Assembly (NCBI GenBank): GCA_016125495.1
Contig: WGLQ01000002.1
Location: forward strand, 90,969-154,968
Reading direction: 5' to 3'
Source of the DNA: Hyphomicrobiales bacterium
GTDB taxonomy: Bacteria > Pseudomonadota > Alphaproteobacteria > Rhizobiales > RI-29
Length of the DNA stretch: 64,000 nt
Shown here: positions 39,339 through 47,346 of the stretch, piece by piece
Numbering within the stretch: the first letter of the stretch is position 1
How the letters are laid out: each line of letters begins with the position of its first letter
Translations under genes and position numbers: made by a program
Notes under the pieces: model-generated
Databases searched by the model: none
What the model was told of the DNA's origin: nothing
The model's input: only the letters and a program-made list of their open reading frames with translations

Positions 39339-41120
39339 GTGGCGGCACCGGGCGGGTGTGTTCGGTGTCGGTCGGGGGAAGCGAGCAGCGCTCTGCGACG
39401 GCTCTCGCGTGTAGGGGAGGGTGCAAAGACGTCGTCCGGTGAACCGAAGGCCGGCGGGACCGGCGGGGGAGGTGCAACCGCCGGCAAACGCGGGGCGACG
39501 ACACGAGGTCTCTGGCCCTCGTCGATCCTCGAGAACTTCCACGAGCGGGCGTCGAACGATCCGGGTGAGCCGCAGCTCTGGTGCTATACCGACCGCTGGA
39601 GCGCGGCGCCAGGCGATGCAGTCGGGCTCCACGTGTCGACGACACTCGATGCCTACGATCTGGAAATCTGGCGCGACGGGGCTCTGCGCGAGGACGTGCT
39701 CACCGTGCGCGGCCTCGCGGGCCGCTTTCATCCGACGCCCGAGGACTGCTCGGTCTCCGGCTGCCGCTGGCCGAAGGCGCTCGACATCGAGATCCCGAAC
39801 GCCGGCGGGACGAGCGGATGGCGCTCGGGGGGATATGTGATCCGGGTGAGCGGGCGAACCGCCGACGGGCGGCTCCTCGAGCACCATCACCTCATCATCG
39901 TGCGGGCGACGCCGGGCCATGAGGGCCGCCTTCTGCTGGTTGCCGCCACGGGCACCTGGCTCGCCTACAACGACTGGGGCGGCTCGAACCACTACGAAGG
40001 CATCACGGGGCCGGACCGCAACCGTTTTTCACCGCGTGTTTCGATGCTGCGGCCATTTTCGCGCGGGTTCGTCGTGCTGCCGGATGGCGCACCGCGGGTG
40101 CCCTTGCGCACGCCGCCGGTCATGGGAGCGGCGCTCCGCCATCCGCACATGGAGTGGGCGTACGCGAACGGCTATTCGAAGAAATATACCTCCGCCGGGT
40201 GGGCGAGCTACGACCGGCACTTCGCGCGATGGGCGGAGGCGGCGGGCTACGACATCGACGTCTGCGCCCTGCACGATCTCGGCGCCGATCCCGGCATTCT
40301 CTCGCGCTACAGGCTCGCCGTCTTCGTCGGACACGACGAATACTGGTCGAAGGAAATGCGCGATGCGGTGGATGCCTTCATCGAGGCCGGCGGCCGGGCG
40401 GCACGGTTCGCCGGCAATTTCCTTTGGCAGACGCGCATCGAGGACGGCGGCACGACCCAGGTCTGCTACAAGTACCGAGCGCGCGAGGAGGATCCGCTCT
40501 ATCGCGATCCGGCGACGCGGACGCTGACGACCACGGCGTGGGAGGCAATCGAGGTCGGGCGGCCGGGGGCGCTCACGTTCGGAGTCAACGCGCTGCGAGG
40601 AATTTATGTCGGGTGGGGAGGAGCGGCGCCGCGCCATGCCGGCGGCTTCACGGTCTATCGCTCCTCGCACTGGTCGCTCGAGGGAACCGATCTCTACTAC
40701 GGGGATGTCTTCGGTGGAGCCTCGCGCATCTTCGGCTACGAGGTGGACGGCCTCAGCTACGGTGTTCGCAACGGGCTGCCCTACGCCACGGGCGAGGATG
40801 GTGCTCCAGAAGGAATCGAAATCGTAGCCATGGGTGTCGCGGTCTGTGCGGAAGAAAATCACGGCTATCGCGGCGTCGATCATTTCCTCGGCGAAGAGGA
40901 CCTCGAGTTCGCGGCGAGCGCGGTGCACGGCAATGCGACGCCGGAGACGATGGACCTCATGCGCTATGGCTCGGGCATGATGGTCTCCATGCGCAAGGGA
41001 CGAGGGGAGGTTTTCACGGCGGGCACGTGCGAATGGGTGGCCGGCCTCATCGATCGTGACCCGTTCGTCGAGCGCATCACGCGCAACGTGCTGGACCGCT
41101 TCCTCGTGCCGACGGATTGA
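39339..41120 (+). CDS. N,N-dimethylformamidase large-subunit-like protein
   Basis: A 593-residue protein resembling the large (beta) subunit of N,N-dimethylformamidase, which hydrolyses dimethylformamide to dimethylamine and formate. Recognisable blocks are LWCYTDRWSAAPGD, LLLVAATGTWLAYNDWGG, LAVFVGHDEYWSKEMRDAVD and FAGNFLWQTR. The only usual start before the conserved part is GTG at 39339, giving a Gly/Ser-rich leader of about 60 residues; a less usual start closer to the domain is possible. Classical enzymes also have a small subunit, and I see none nearby. It lies downstream of the DeoR-type regulator on the same strand. Hydrolysis of an N-methylated amide is an inference. Confidence 0.78.
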   Translation: MAAPGGCVRCRSGEASSALRRLSRVGEGAKTSSGEPKAGGTGGGGATAGKRGATTRGLWPSSILENFHERASNDPGEPQLWCYTDRWSAAPGDAVGLHVSTTLDAYDLEIWRDGALREDVLTVRGLAGRFHPTPEDCSVSGCRWPKALDIEIPNAGGTSGWRSGGYVIRVSGRTADGRLLEHHHLIIVRATPGHEGRLLLVAATGTWLAYNDWGGSNHYEGITGPDRNRFSPRVSMLRPFSRGFVVLPDGAPRVPLRTPPVMGAALRHPHMEWAYANGYSKKYTSAGWASYDRHFARWAEAAGYDIDVCALHDLGADPGILSRYRLAVFVGHDEYWSKEMRDAVDAFIEAGGRAARFAGNFLWQTRIEDGGTTQVCYKYRAREEDPLYRDPATRTLTTTAWEAIEVGRPGALTFGVNALRGIYVGWGGAAPRHAGGFTVYRSSHWSLEGTDLYYGDVFGGASRIFGYEVDGLSYGVRNGLPYATGEDGAPEGIEIVAMGVAVCAEENHGYRGVDHFLGEEDLEFAASAVHGNATPETMDLMRYGSGMMVSMRKGRGEVFTAGTCEWVAGLIDRDPFVERITRNVLDRFLVPTD

Positions 41121-41246
41121 GGCAAGGCGCCGATCTTGCGCGACAGTGTGAAGTGGGGGGGTGCGGGTCGGCGATTGTGGTGCGATGTGCGCGCCGCTTC
41201 GGCTCTTGCCATTCGACCGTGCTGGCGCTCCGGGCCAACATCGCGC

Positions 41247-41275
41247 TTGACTTACGTTATAACGTAACATTAAAA
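41247..41275 (+). promoter_or_regulatory. Promoter with palindromic Zur-like operator in its spacer
   Basis: A -35 box TTGACT (41247-41252) and a -10 box TTAAAA (41270-41275) are 17 bases apart. The spacer is occupied by the perfect 16-base palindrome TTACGTTATAACGTAA (41252-41267), whose GTTATAAC core resembles zinc-uptake-regulator sites. A repressor bound here would block RNA polymerase. The DUF1826 gene starts 59 bases downstream. Confidence 0.68.
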
Positions 41276-41333
41276 CAACCCAGCCAGTTCGTCCCACCAC
41301 CGCGTGGCGGCGTTCAACAGGGAGCGAGCCGTG

Positions 41334-42029
41334 ATGGGGCAGATCGAAGCAATTTCCAATATCGGTGCGGCCCCCGCCGCCGGACAGCAGGAGCCGACCT
41401 TACGGGGCACACGGTCCGGGTCGAGGATCCTGGCGGCGCCATCGGCGGGGGTTCTGATGCGCTGGCACGAACCCGACGTTGCGATGGCGCTCTGGCGGCG
41501 TAGCCTTCCGTCCGACGTCGCGTCGCGTCTCGATCGGCTTACGCCGCACGAACTGCCCGCCTTTCGGGTCGCGGGAAACCCGGCCCATATCACGGCACAA
41601 TTCGACGAGGCCATTCGTGGCTCCAGGCTGTTGGACGACACGCTTGCAAGAGCGCTGGAGGTCGACATGGCCGGGCTCGTGCTGCTCTTTGCCGTGGCGA
41701 CCGGGGCGGAGCATATGGAGGTGCGGTGCGAAGCGGTGCTGGATGACGCATGCCGCAGGTTCCATGTCGATGTCACCCGGGCTCGGCTCGTGACGACCTA
41801 TCTTGGACCCGGAACGCAATGGGTCGGCAGCGCGGAGGCGCCGGAAGCGCTCTGGCGTCAGGAGCGGTATCGGGGTCCGATCTGCGAGATGCCGCGGTTC
41901 GCGGTCGGGCTCTTTTCCGGCTCGCAATTACGAGAGGAGGCGCTCGTACACCGCTCACCTCCGATCCGCGGTACCGGGCAATTCCGTCTGTTCTTCTGCA
42001 TCAGCGAAGTCGGTGAACCACTGGTCTGA
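41334..42029 (+). CDS. DUF1826 family protein
   Basis: A 231-residue protein starting at ATG 41334 behind AGGGAGCGAGCC. It contains MRWHEPDVAMALWRRSLP, FRVAGNPAHITAQFDEA and a middle DMAGLVLLFAVATGAEHMEVR. The second half has FHVDVTRARLVTTYLGPGTQWV and GTGQFRLFFCIS, the pattern of DUF1826 proteins. That family is often found among zinc-limitation genes beside COG0523 GTPases. The palindrome in its promoter fits zinc-responsive control. The molecular function is unknown; the HxD...P..G-like core hints at a cupin or 2OG-like fold, which is only a guess. Confidence 0.75.
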   Translation: MGQIEAISNIGAAPAAGQQEPTLRGTRSGSRILAAPSAGVLMRWHEPDVAMALWRRSLPSDVASRLDRLTPHELPAFRVAGNPAHITAQFDEAIRGSRLLDDTLARALEVDMAGLVLLFAVATGAEHMEVRCEAVLDDACRRFHVDVTRARLVTTYLGPGTQWVGSAEAPEALWRQERYRGPICEMPRFAVGLFSGSQLREEALVHRSPPIRGTGQFRLFFCISEVGEPLV

Positions 42030-42045
42030 TGCGCTCTCGCGCACT

Positions 42046-43182
42046 CTAGCGCTGCTGCACTGGGAAATGCGCCGCGGCACGAAAGGAGGCGGGGAGCGGA
42101 ATTCCTGGCTCGCCGCCCGTCATCTCCTCGACGAGCGCGGCGGCGACGACGTGGGCGATGGCGAGGGAAATCTTATAGCCGCCGGTCGCGGCCCAGATAC
42201 GTGCTTCGGGCTCGAGCGGCCCGACGAGGGGATTGCCGGTGGATGAGCGGGGGCGCGCGCCCGACCAGGTGGCGACAAGGGGGGCCTCGGCGAGCCCGGT
42301 GACGAGACCGCGGGCACGGGCAAGGAGCGCCGAAAGCGCATGTGAAGGTTCACCTTCCGGCGGCGGCGCGCCGTCTGCGGTGCTGCCGACTGCGACGCGT
42401 CCCTGTGTTTGTGGAACGACATAGAGCCCGTCGTCGCAAATCACGGGCGCCGCCGGCTGCAGGCTCGCGGCAACGAGGGCGACGGTCCCCCAGACGGGCG
42501 CACCGAGTGCGGGTGTGCCAAGCCGCTCGAGGAGGGGGTAGGACTGCCAGCCGCCCGCGACGACGAGCCGGCCGCAGGAAACGGCGGAAACGGCAGGGGA
42601 GCCCCGGAGTCGTCCAGTGGCGGTGTCGAAATCCTGAAATTCCTCTCCCTCGAGCAGAGTGACGCGACCGGCGAGTGCGGTGCGCAGCGCTTCGACGTAA
42701 GCCGGGGCGGAAAGGCGCGCCGAGAGGGTATCGTGGGCGATGCCGAGCGGGCAACTCGCGGGGTCGAGCAGGTCCCGCCGGGCGTCGGGTGGCAGAATCG
42801 AGAAGGAAAAACCGGTCTCGTCGGTGCGCCAGATCTCGCCGAAGCGTGCTTCGGCCCGGCGCATGCGAGCGAGGAAACCAGCTCGGCGGATCGGTACGAG
42901 CCGCCCGTGGCGGTGGTAGCCGATGGCGAGGCCGGTTTCGGCCTCGAGCGAGCCGAGGTGGGACGGCAGGCTGGTCAGGGCAGCGAATTGGAAGGCCTTG
43001 CGCTCGCTCGGAGCATCGGGAATATGGGGCAGCAGGGCGCCGAGTGGCGTCGCGCTCGCGCCCGCCCCGCAGCGGTGGCGCTCGATGAGGACGACGGATT
43101 GGCCCGCACGGACCGCGGCGAGGGCGACATTGAGCCCCATCACGCCGCCGCCGACTACGGCGATGTCATAGGCGCGAACCAT
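42046..43182 (-). CDS. FAD-dependent oxidoreductase, DAO type (possible MnmC oxidase half)
   Basis: A 378-residue protein from the ATG at 43182 (GGGGAG upstream). It has the FAD fold IAVVGGGVMGLNVALAAVRAG, then GASATPLGALLPH, which resembles the GxSGN..G.lyP block of the MnmC C-terminal oxidase, and a C-terminal WAATGGYKISLAIAHVVAAAL that closes the flavin site. It is divergent from mnmD with 96 bases between starts. In E. coli the same two activities are one fused protein that finishes mnm5U at the wobble base of certain tRNAs. The pairing suggests a split MnmC system, but a general glycine or D-amino-acid oxidase cannot be excluded. Confidence 0.72.
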   Translation of the reverse strand: MVRAYDIAVVGGGVMGLNVALAAVRAGQSVVLIERHRCGAGASATPLGALLPHIPDAPSERKAFQFAALTSLPSHLGSLEAETGLAIGYHRHGRLVPIRRAGFLARMRRAEARFGEIWRTDETGFSFSILPPDARRDLLDPASCPLGIAHDTLSARLSAPAYVEALRTALAGRVTLLEGEEFQDFDTATGRLRGSPAVSAVSCGRLVVAGGWQSYPLLERLGTPALGAPVWGTVALVAASLQPAAPVICDDGLYVVPQTQGRVAVGSTADGAPPPEGEPSHALSALLARARGLVTGLAEAPLVATWSGARPRSSTGNPLVGPLEPEARIWAATGGYKISLAIAHVVAAALVEEMTGGEPGIPLPASFRAAAHFPVQQR

Positions 43183-43278
43183 CCAACTCCCCGAGGTCGC
43201 TCGGGCATTTGCCCGTCGGTGTGGACCTGCCACACTCCGGGGCTGTCGGACAACCTGGCGTGCGGGAGTGAGAGAGCG

Positions 43279-44016
43279 ATGTCGGAAGGGGCGCGATTGC
43301 CTTGTGCCGGCGTGGAGGCGAGCGAACGGGTCACCTGGTCCGCTGGCGGTGTCCCCCTCTCGCCTCGCTTCGGGGAGGCCTATCATTCGGTGGCGGGGGG
43401 CCTCGGGCAGGCTCGCGCGGTTTTCCTCGGCGGCAACCGCTTGCCGGAGCGCTGGCGAGGGCGGGAGCATTTCGTCATCGGCGAGCTCGGTTTCGGGACC
43501 GGGCTCAACCTGCTCGCGACGGCGCTCGCTGCCGAGTGCGATCCGGCCTGTCCGGCGCGGCTCGATTTCGTTTCATTCGAGCATCATCCCGTTGCCGGCG
43601 ATGCCATCGTTCGCGCGGCGGCACCCTGGCCGGAACTGGCCGACCATGCTCGCTCGCTCGCCAGCCAGTGGCCGCAGGCGCCGGCCGGGACTGTCGGTGC
43701 CGTTGTCGGCAAGGTCCGCCTCGAGGTGGTGATCGGCGATGCGCGCGAGACGCTCGCCGCCAAGCCGCTCGTTGCCGATGCCTGGTATCTCGATGGCTTC
43801 AGCCCGGCACGCAACCCGCAGATGTGGGGTGCGGACCTCATGCGGCTCGTGCATGATCGGACAGCGCCCGGTGGCACGTTCGCCACCTATACTGCGGCCG
43901 GTGCCGTTCGCCGCAATCTCGCGGCCGCCGGGTTCGCTGTTGAGCGCGTCGCGGGCTTCGGCGGCAAGCGCGAACGGCTCGAAGGGCGTCGCGATAGGAG
44001 TAGCGAGGGCGCGTGA
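43279..44016 (+). CDS. mnmD: tRNA 5-methylaminomethyl-2-thiouridine methyltransferase (MnmD)
   Basis: A 245-residue protein from ATG 43279 (GGGAGTGAGAGAG upstream). It matches the N-terminal methyltransferase half of MnmC: SPRFGEAYHS, then the SAM-binding GELGFGTGLNLLAT (about 68-81), and YLDGFSPARNPQMWG. GGTFATYTAAGAVRRNLAAAGF near the end is also typical. It methylates the aminomethyl group on U34 of tRNAs using S-adenosylmethionine. It stands alone, without the fused oxidase domain; the divergent FAD oxidase gene may supply that function. Confidence 0.9.
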   Translation: MSEGARLPCAGVEASERVTWSAGGVPLSPRFGEAYHSVAGGLGQARAVFLGGNRLPERWRGREHFVIGELGFGTGLNLLATALAAECDPACPARLDFVSFEHHPVAGDAIVRAAAPWPELADHARSLASQWPQAPAGTVGAVVGKVRLEVVIGDARETLAAKPLVADAWYLDGFSPARNPQMWGADLMRLVHDRTAPGGTFATYTAAGAVRRNLAAAGFAVERVAGFGGKRERLEGRRDRSSEGA

Positions 44017-44055
44017 GGGCCGCACCCTGTTCAGCCGTCGGTCCCAATCGCGGTG

Positions 44056-44086
44056 GCCGGGCGGGCCGCACGCGCGGCCGCCCGGC
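44056..44086. terminator. Large GC hairpin between convergent mnmD and hsp20
   Basis: GCCGGGCGGGCCGC and GCGGCCGCCCGGC pair over about 13 bases with one bulged G and an ACGC loop. It lies in the 92-base gap between two converging genes. No T-run follows, so it could act on both strands as a bidirectional terminator or block readthrough by structure alone. Confidence 0.5.
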
Positions 44087-44108
44087 TATTGGTGTTGCCT
44101 TGCTGGGA

Positions 44109-44555
44109 TCAGCCCTCGATCGCCTTGGGCGTGCTCGCCGCGCCGATCGCGATGGTGCGCGGCTTCATGGCCTCCGGAACCTCGCGAACGAGGTCGATGT
44201 GCAGGAGGCCGTCTTCGAGGTCGGCACTGCGCACTTCCACATGGTCGGCGAGCTGGAAGCGACGCTCGAAGGCGCGCTCGGCAATGCCGCGATGCAGATA
44301 CTGCGCGGTCGTAGCTTCCTCCGCCTTGCGGCCGCGTACGGTCAGGCCATTCTCCTTGACCTCGATCGACAGTTCGTCACGCCGAAAGCCGGCGACGGCC
44401 ATCGTAATGCGGTACGCGCTCTCGCCGGTGCGCTCGATGTTGTAAGGCGGGTAGCCGAGGTCGGCCTCGCGGCCGGCAATGCCGTCCATCAGGCTGAAGA
44501 GACGGTCGAAGCCAACGGTCGAGCGATAAAGCGGGCTGAGATCGGTATGTCTCAT
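44109..44555 (-). CDS. Small heat-shock protein, Hsp20 family
   Basis: A 148-residue chaperone that holds unfolding proteins. The alpha-crystallin domain spans about residues 40-130: YNIERTGESAYRITMAVAGF, ELSIEVKENGLTVRGRK and HIDLVREVPEAMKP with the C-terminal tail. The N-terminus MRHTDLSPLYRSTVGFDRLF is typical of rhizobial HspA/IbpA-like proteins. The ATG at 44555 has GGAGGAT upstream, part of a ROSE-like hairpin. A heat-shock sigma-factor-like promoter is further upstream. Confidence 0.94.
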   Translation of the reverse strand: MRHTDLSPLYRSTVGFDRLFSLMDGIAGREADLGYPPYNIERTGESAYRITMAVAGFRRDELSIEVKENGLTVRGRKAEEATTAQYLHRGIAERAFERRFQLADHVEVRSADLEDGLLHIDLVREVPEAMKPRTIAIGAASTPKAIEG

Positions 44556-44640
44556 CACACATCCTCCATTTGAAGCGATATGATGTCGGTCCCCCCGGAG
44601 GGCGGAACCTCGAAGCGTGCAGCCATGATATGGCCTGCAC
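44556..44640 (-). ncRNA. ROSE-type RNA thermometer in the hsp20 leader
   Basis: On the minus strand the leader folds into successive hairpins. The first is GCAGGCCAT/ATGGCTGC (44619-44638), and the second GGTTCC...GGGACC (44588-44609). The last, ATCGCTTCAAATGGAGGAT (44561-44579), traps the ribosome binding site GGAGG. In it ATC pairs with GAT and CTTC with GGAG, leaving one G bulged; the UCGCU box and the bulged G are the conserved features of ROSE elements. Heating would open it and allow translation of the small heat-shock protein. Confidence 0.8.
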
Positions 44641-44648
44641 AGCAACGG

Positions 44649-44676
44649 ATTTGGGATATCGGGACAGAGTTTCAAG
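44649..44676 (-). promoter_or_regulatory. Heat-shock (RpoH) promoter for hsp20
   Basis: On the minus strand CTTGAAA (-35, CTTG core at 44673-44676) is followed after 17 bases by CCCAAAT (44649-44655), close to the alphaproteobacterial RpoH pattern CTTG-N17-CYTATNT. It lies just upstream of the thermometer. Confidence 0.6.
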
Positions 44677-44742
44677 ACCTCTTGCCCGGGCGAGCGAAGC
44701 GGTCCACTCGGAGCGTCGGCAACAGCGTGGGAGGACGTGGGG

Positions 44743-45705
44743 ATGGAGCTGGTCGCGCTGGCGAAGAACCCGGTGCCGAGCGGCGCCCATGTGGCGATGC
44801 TGACGGCGGACGACGGCGTGCAGCTGCGCACGGCGCGCTGGGAGGCGAGCAGGGGCCCGAGGCGTGGCACGGTCTGTCTGTTCGGCGGCCGAACGGAATA
44901 CATCGAGAAGTATTTCGAGGTGGTCGCGGACCTCAGGCGCCGGGGCTTTGCCGTCGCGACCATGGATTGGCGCGGGCAGGGCGGCTCCGACCGTCTGCTG
45001 CCCAACCGCCACAAGGGACACGTGCGCGACTTCAAGGAGTACGACCGCGATGTCGTGCGGTTCATGCGCGACGTCGTGCTGCCGGATTGCCCGCCTCCCT
45101 ACATCGCACTCGCGCATTCCATGGGTGGCAATGTCCTCCTCAGGGCGGCACGCACGCCCGGCACCTGGTTCGAGCGCATGGTCCTCTGTGCGCCGATGGT
45201 GCGGCTCGCGCGCGAGGGGCTGGGGCTGCCGTCGGCCGTCGCGCGCACCGCTGCCGAGAGCACCGCGACGGCGGGCCTCGGCTGGCTCTACGTGCCGGGC
45301 GGAACCGATGCGGGCTGGGAGAGCCAGCCGTTCGAGGGCAACGTGCTGACCTCGAGCCGCGATCGCTACGAGCGCAATCAGGCGATCGTCAAGGCCGAAC
45401 CGCGCCTGTCGCTCGGGGCGCCGACGTTCGGATGGATGCGTGCGGCCCTGCGTTCGATGGCGCTGGTTTCGTCGGCACGGTTCGCGAGTGAAGTGTATGT
45501 GCCGATCCTGTTCGTTGCCGCAGGTGACGACGCCGTGGTCGATTCACGGGCGATCGAGCAGATCGCGGTCCGGATCAAGATGGCGACCTACGTGCTCATC
45601 CCCGGTGCTCGCCACGAGGTCCTGCAGGAGGCCGAAGACATCCGGCGCCAGTTCTGGGCGGCGTTCGATGCCTACGTCGGGATCATCGACGAGGGCGGGG
45701 CCTAG
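44743..45705 (+). CDS. Alpha/beta hydrolase, lysophospholipase / monoglyceride-lipase type
   Basis: A 320-residue hydrolase starting at ATG 44743 behind GGAGG. The nucleophile motif is LAHSMGGNVLLRAA (Ser near residue 134). DWRGQGGSDR and GRTEYIEKYFEVV fit the PldB/monoacylglycerol lipase group, and the late ILFVAAGDDAVVD and PGARHEVLQE supply the Asp and His. It probably splits fatty-acid esters such as lysophospholipids in the cytoplasm. It diverges from the hsp20 leader and converges on the ATP synthase operon. Substrate inferred by family only. Confidence 0.86.
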   Translation: MELVALAKNPVPSGAHVAMLTADDGVQLRTARWEASRGPRRGTVCLFGGRTEYIEKYFEVVADLRRRGFAVATMDWRGQGGSDRLLPNRHKGHVRDFKEYDRDVVRFMRDVVLPDCPPPYIALAHSMGGNVLLRAARTPGTWFERMVLCAPMVRLAREGLGLPSAVARTAAESTATAGLGWLYVPGGTDAGWESQPFEGNVLTSSRDRYERNQAIVKAEPRLSLGAPTFGWMRAALRSMALVSSARFASEVYVPILFVAAGDDAVVDSRAIEQIAVRIKMATYVLIPGARHEVLQEAEDIRRQFWAAFDAYVGIIDEGGA

Positions 45706-45799
45706 CACAGGTGGCGGCGGCCCCGGTCGGCGATGCCGAACGGGGCGCTGCGACGGTGGGAGCGAGGTGGTTTACCTGCGAACCGGGTGCCGAGCGCAC

Positions 45800-46282
45800 T
45801 CAGTTCAGTTTGCCCTTCAGTTCGGCGATGCCGCGGGCAATCAGCTCGGAGCCGCCGGCGCCCGTGCCGACGCGACTGGCGATCAGCTCGCGTGCCGTCG
45901 CGATGGCGACCTCGGCGGCAGCGCTGCGAACCTCGTTCGTCGCCTGCTCCTCGGCGCGGGCGATCTTGTCCTCGGCCATGCGGGTGCGGCGCTCGAGCTG
46001 TTCGGCGAGATTGCGGCGCGTCTCCTCGGCGTAGAGTTCGGCCTCCTGGCGGGCCTGGGCGATGATGGCCTCGGCCTCGCGGGTTGCCTCCTCGCGCTTG
46101 TGCTGGAATTCCGTCAACGCGCTCTGCGCTTCCTCCTTCAGCCGGCGGGCGGCCTCGAGCTCATCGCGGATGCGATCCGCCCGGTCGTCCAGCGCCTTGG
46201 TCACCATCGCTGGAACCTTGAGGTAGACCAGCAGCAGGATGAACAGGCCGAATGATACGGCCACCCATTCGTCCGCACCCAT
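45800..46282 (-). CDS. atpF: ATP synthase F0 subunit b
   Basis: A 160-residue peripheral-stalk subunit: one N-terminal membrane helix (VAVSFGLFILLLVYLKVPA), then a long charged coiled coil rich in Glu, Arg and Ala. The ATG at 46282 follows GCGGAGAGTAAA; an open frame to 46378 overlaps the b' gene and is rejected. With b' it forms the heterodimeric stator linking F0 to F1 in alphaproteobacteria. It is the last gene of the atpIBEGF operon. Confidence 0.94.
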   Translation of the reverse strand: MGADEWVAVSFGLFILLLVYLKVPAMVTKALDDRADRIRDELEAARRLKEEAQSALTEFQHKREEATREAEAIIAQARQEAELYAEETRRNLAEQLERRTRMAEDKIARAEEQATNEVRSAAAEVAIATARELIASRVGTGAGGSELIARGIAELKGKLN

Positions 46283-46340
46283 TTTACTCTCCGCGTTCCG
46301 TTGTGGGCCGCCGCGCCGCGCACGGGGCCGGATAGGGTTG

Positions 46341-46829
46341 TCAGCGGCGCGGTGTGTTGCGCGCCGCGGCGGTGGCAAGCTCGCTGTCGCTCGGGCTCGC
46401 GCCGATCAGCCGCTCGACGATGGCGCCGGCCGTTTCCGAGCCGATACGCGTCACTTCGCTGAGGGCGGCCGCCTTGGTGGCCTGGATGCGCGCCTCGGCG
46501 GCCGTGAGCCGTTCGTCGAGCTGGCGCTCGGTCTCCTGGCGTTCGCGCTCGACATCTGCGGTCAGCCGCTCGCGGTTGTCCTGGGCGATGACGTGGGCCT
46601 TGCCACGTGCCTCGGCGAGCGCTTGCTCGTAGGCGGTGATGGCCTGCTCGGTCTCGCCCTTGAGGCGCTCGGCCTCGTCGAGATCGCGCTGAATGCGGTC
46701 TCGGCGCTGCTCCAGCACATCCGCGATGCGCGGCAGGGCGAGGCGCGCCATGACGAGATAGAAGGTGATGAAGACGATCGCGAGCCAGATGACCTGGGGA
46801 GCGTAATCGGGGATGTTGAACTGTGGCAT
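46341..46829 (-). CDS. atpG: ATP synthase F0 subunit b'
   Basis: A 162-residue second b-type subunit. MPQFNIPDYAPQVIWLAIVF is the typical b' start, with the membrane helix at about 12-32, followed by a coiled coil (RRDRIQRDLDEAERLKGETE). It lies 58 bases before atpF and 289 bases after atpE. A separate b' alongside b is normal in photosynthetic bacteria and alphaproteobacteria. The ribosome binding site before 46829 is weak (AGGCC). Confidence 0.93.
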   Translation of the reverse strand: MPQFNIPDYAPQVIWLAIVFITFYLVMARLALPRIADVLEQRRDRIQRDLDEAERLKGETEQAITAYEQALAEARGKAHVIAQDNRERLTADVERERQETERQLDERLTAAEARIQATKAAALSEVTRIGSETAGAIVERLIGASPSDSELATAAARNTPRR

Positions 46830-47118
46830 CGTGCTTGGCCTGCGCTCTCGAGTTCGTGCCTCATGCGTCGCGAACGCGCTGCGGCGTCCGGCTGATTCGC
46901 GGGAGCATTGGTGCCGCGGCAACCGTCGGAGCGGTGGCCCCGAGGTCTCGAACGGCGCCCCTGCGCAATCGGCACACTGGGACGACGCCCGACCGGACCG
47001 TTACCGGCCCGGACTTTCGGATGCGGTGGGCGCGTCACCGTGAACCGACCGGCAATGCAGTGGTGGAGGGGCGCTGCGGGAAGGTGACCGCGTCCGCCCC
47101 GTCCGGTCTGGCACTCGA

Positions 47119-47346
47119 TCAGAACGCAAAGAGGATGATGAACGCGATCACGAGACCGAAGAGGCCCGTCGCCTCGGCGAGGGCGAAGCCGAGGAGCAGG
47201 TTCGGGAACTGGCCCGGCGCGGCCGACGGGTTGCGCAGGGCGCCCGACAGGTAGCTGCCGAAAATGTTGCCGATGCCGAGACCGGCGCCGACCAGGGCGA
47301 TGGAGGCGAGGCCCGCACCGATCATCTTTGCTGCTTCGACGTCCAT
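47119..47346 (-). CDS. atpE: ATP synthase F0 subunit c
   Basis: A 75-residue two-helix proteolipid that forms the rotor ring. Helix one carries GAGLGIGNIFGSYLSGALRN with the polar loop RNP, and helix two carries the proton-binding glutamate E58 in FALAEATGLFGLVIAF. Glutamate rather than aspartate is normal for this group. The ATG at 47346 follows GAAGGAGAACACA, a strong site that fits the need for many copies. It is preceded in the transcript by two strong hairpins. Confidence 0.97.
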   Translation of the reverse strand: MDVEAAKMIGAGLASIALVGAGLGIGNIFGSYLSGALRNPSAAPGQFPNLLLGFALAEATGLFGLVIAFIILFAF

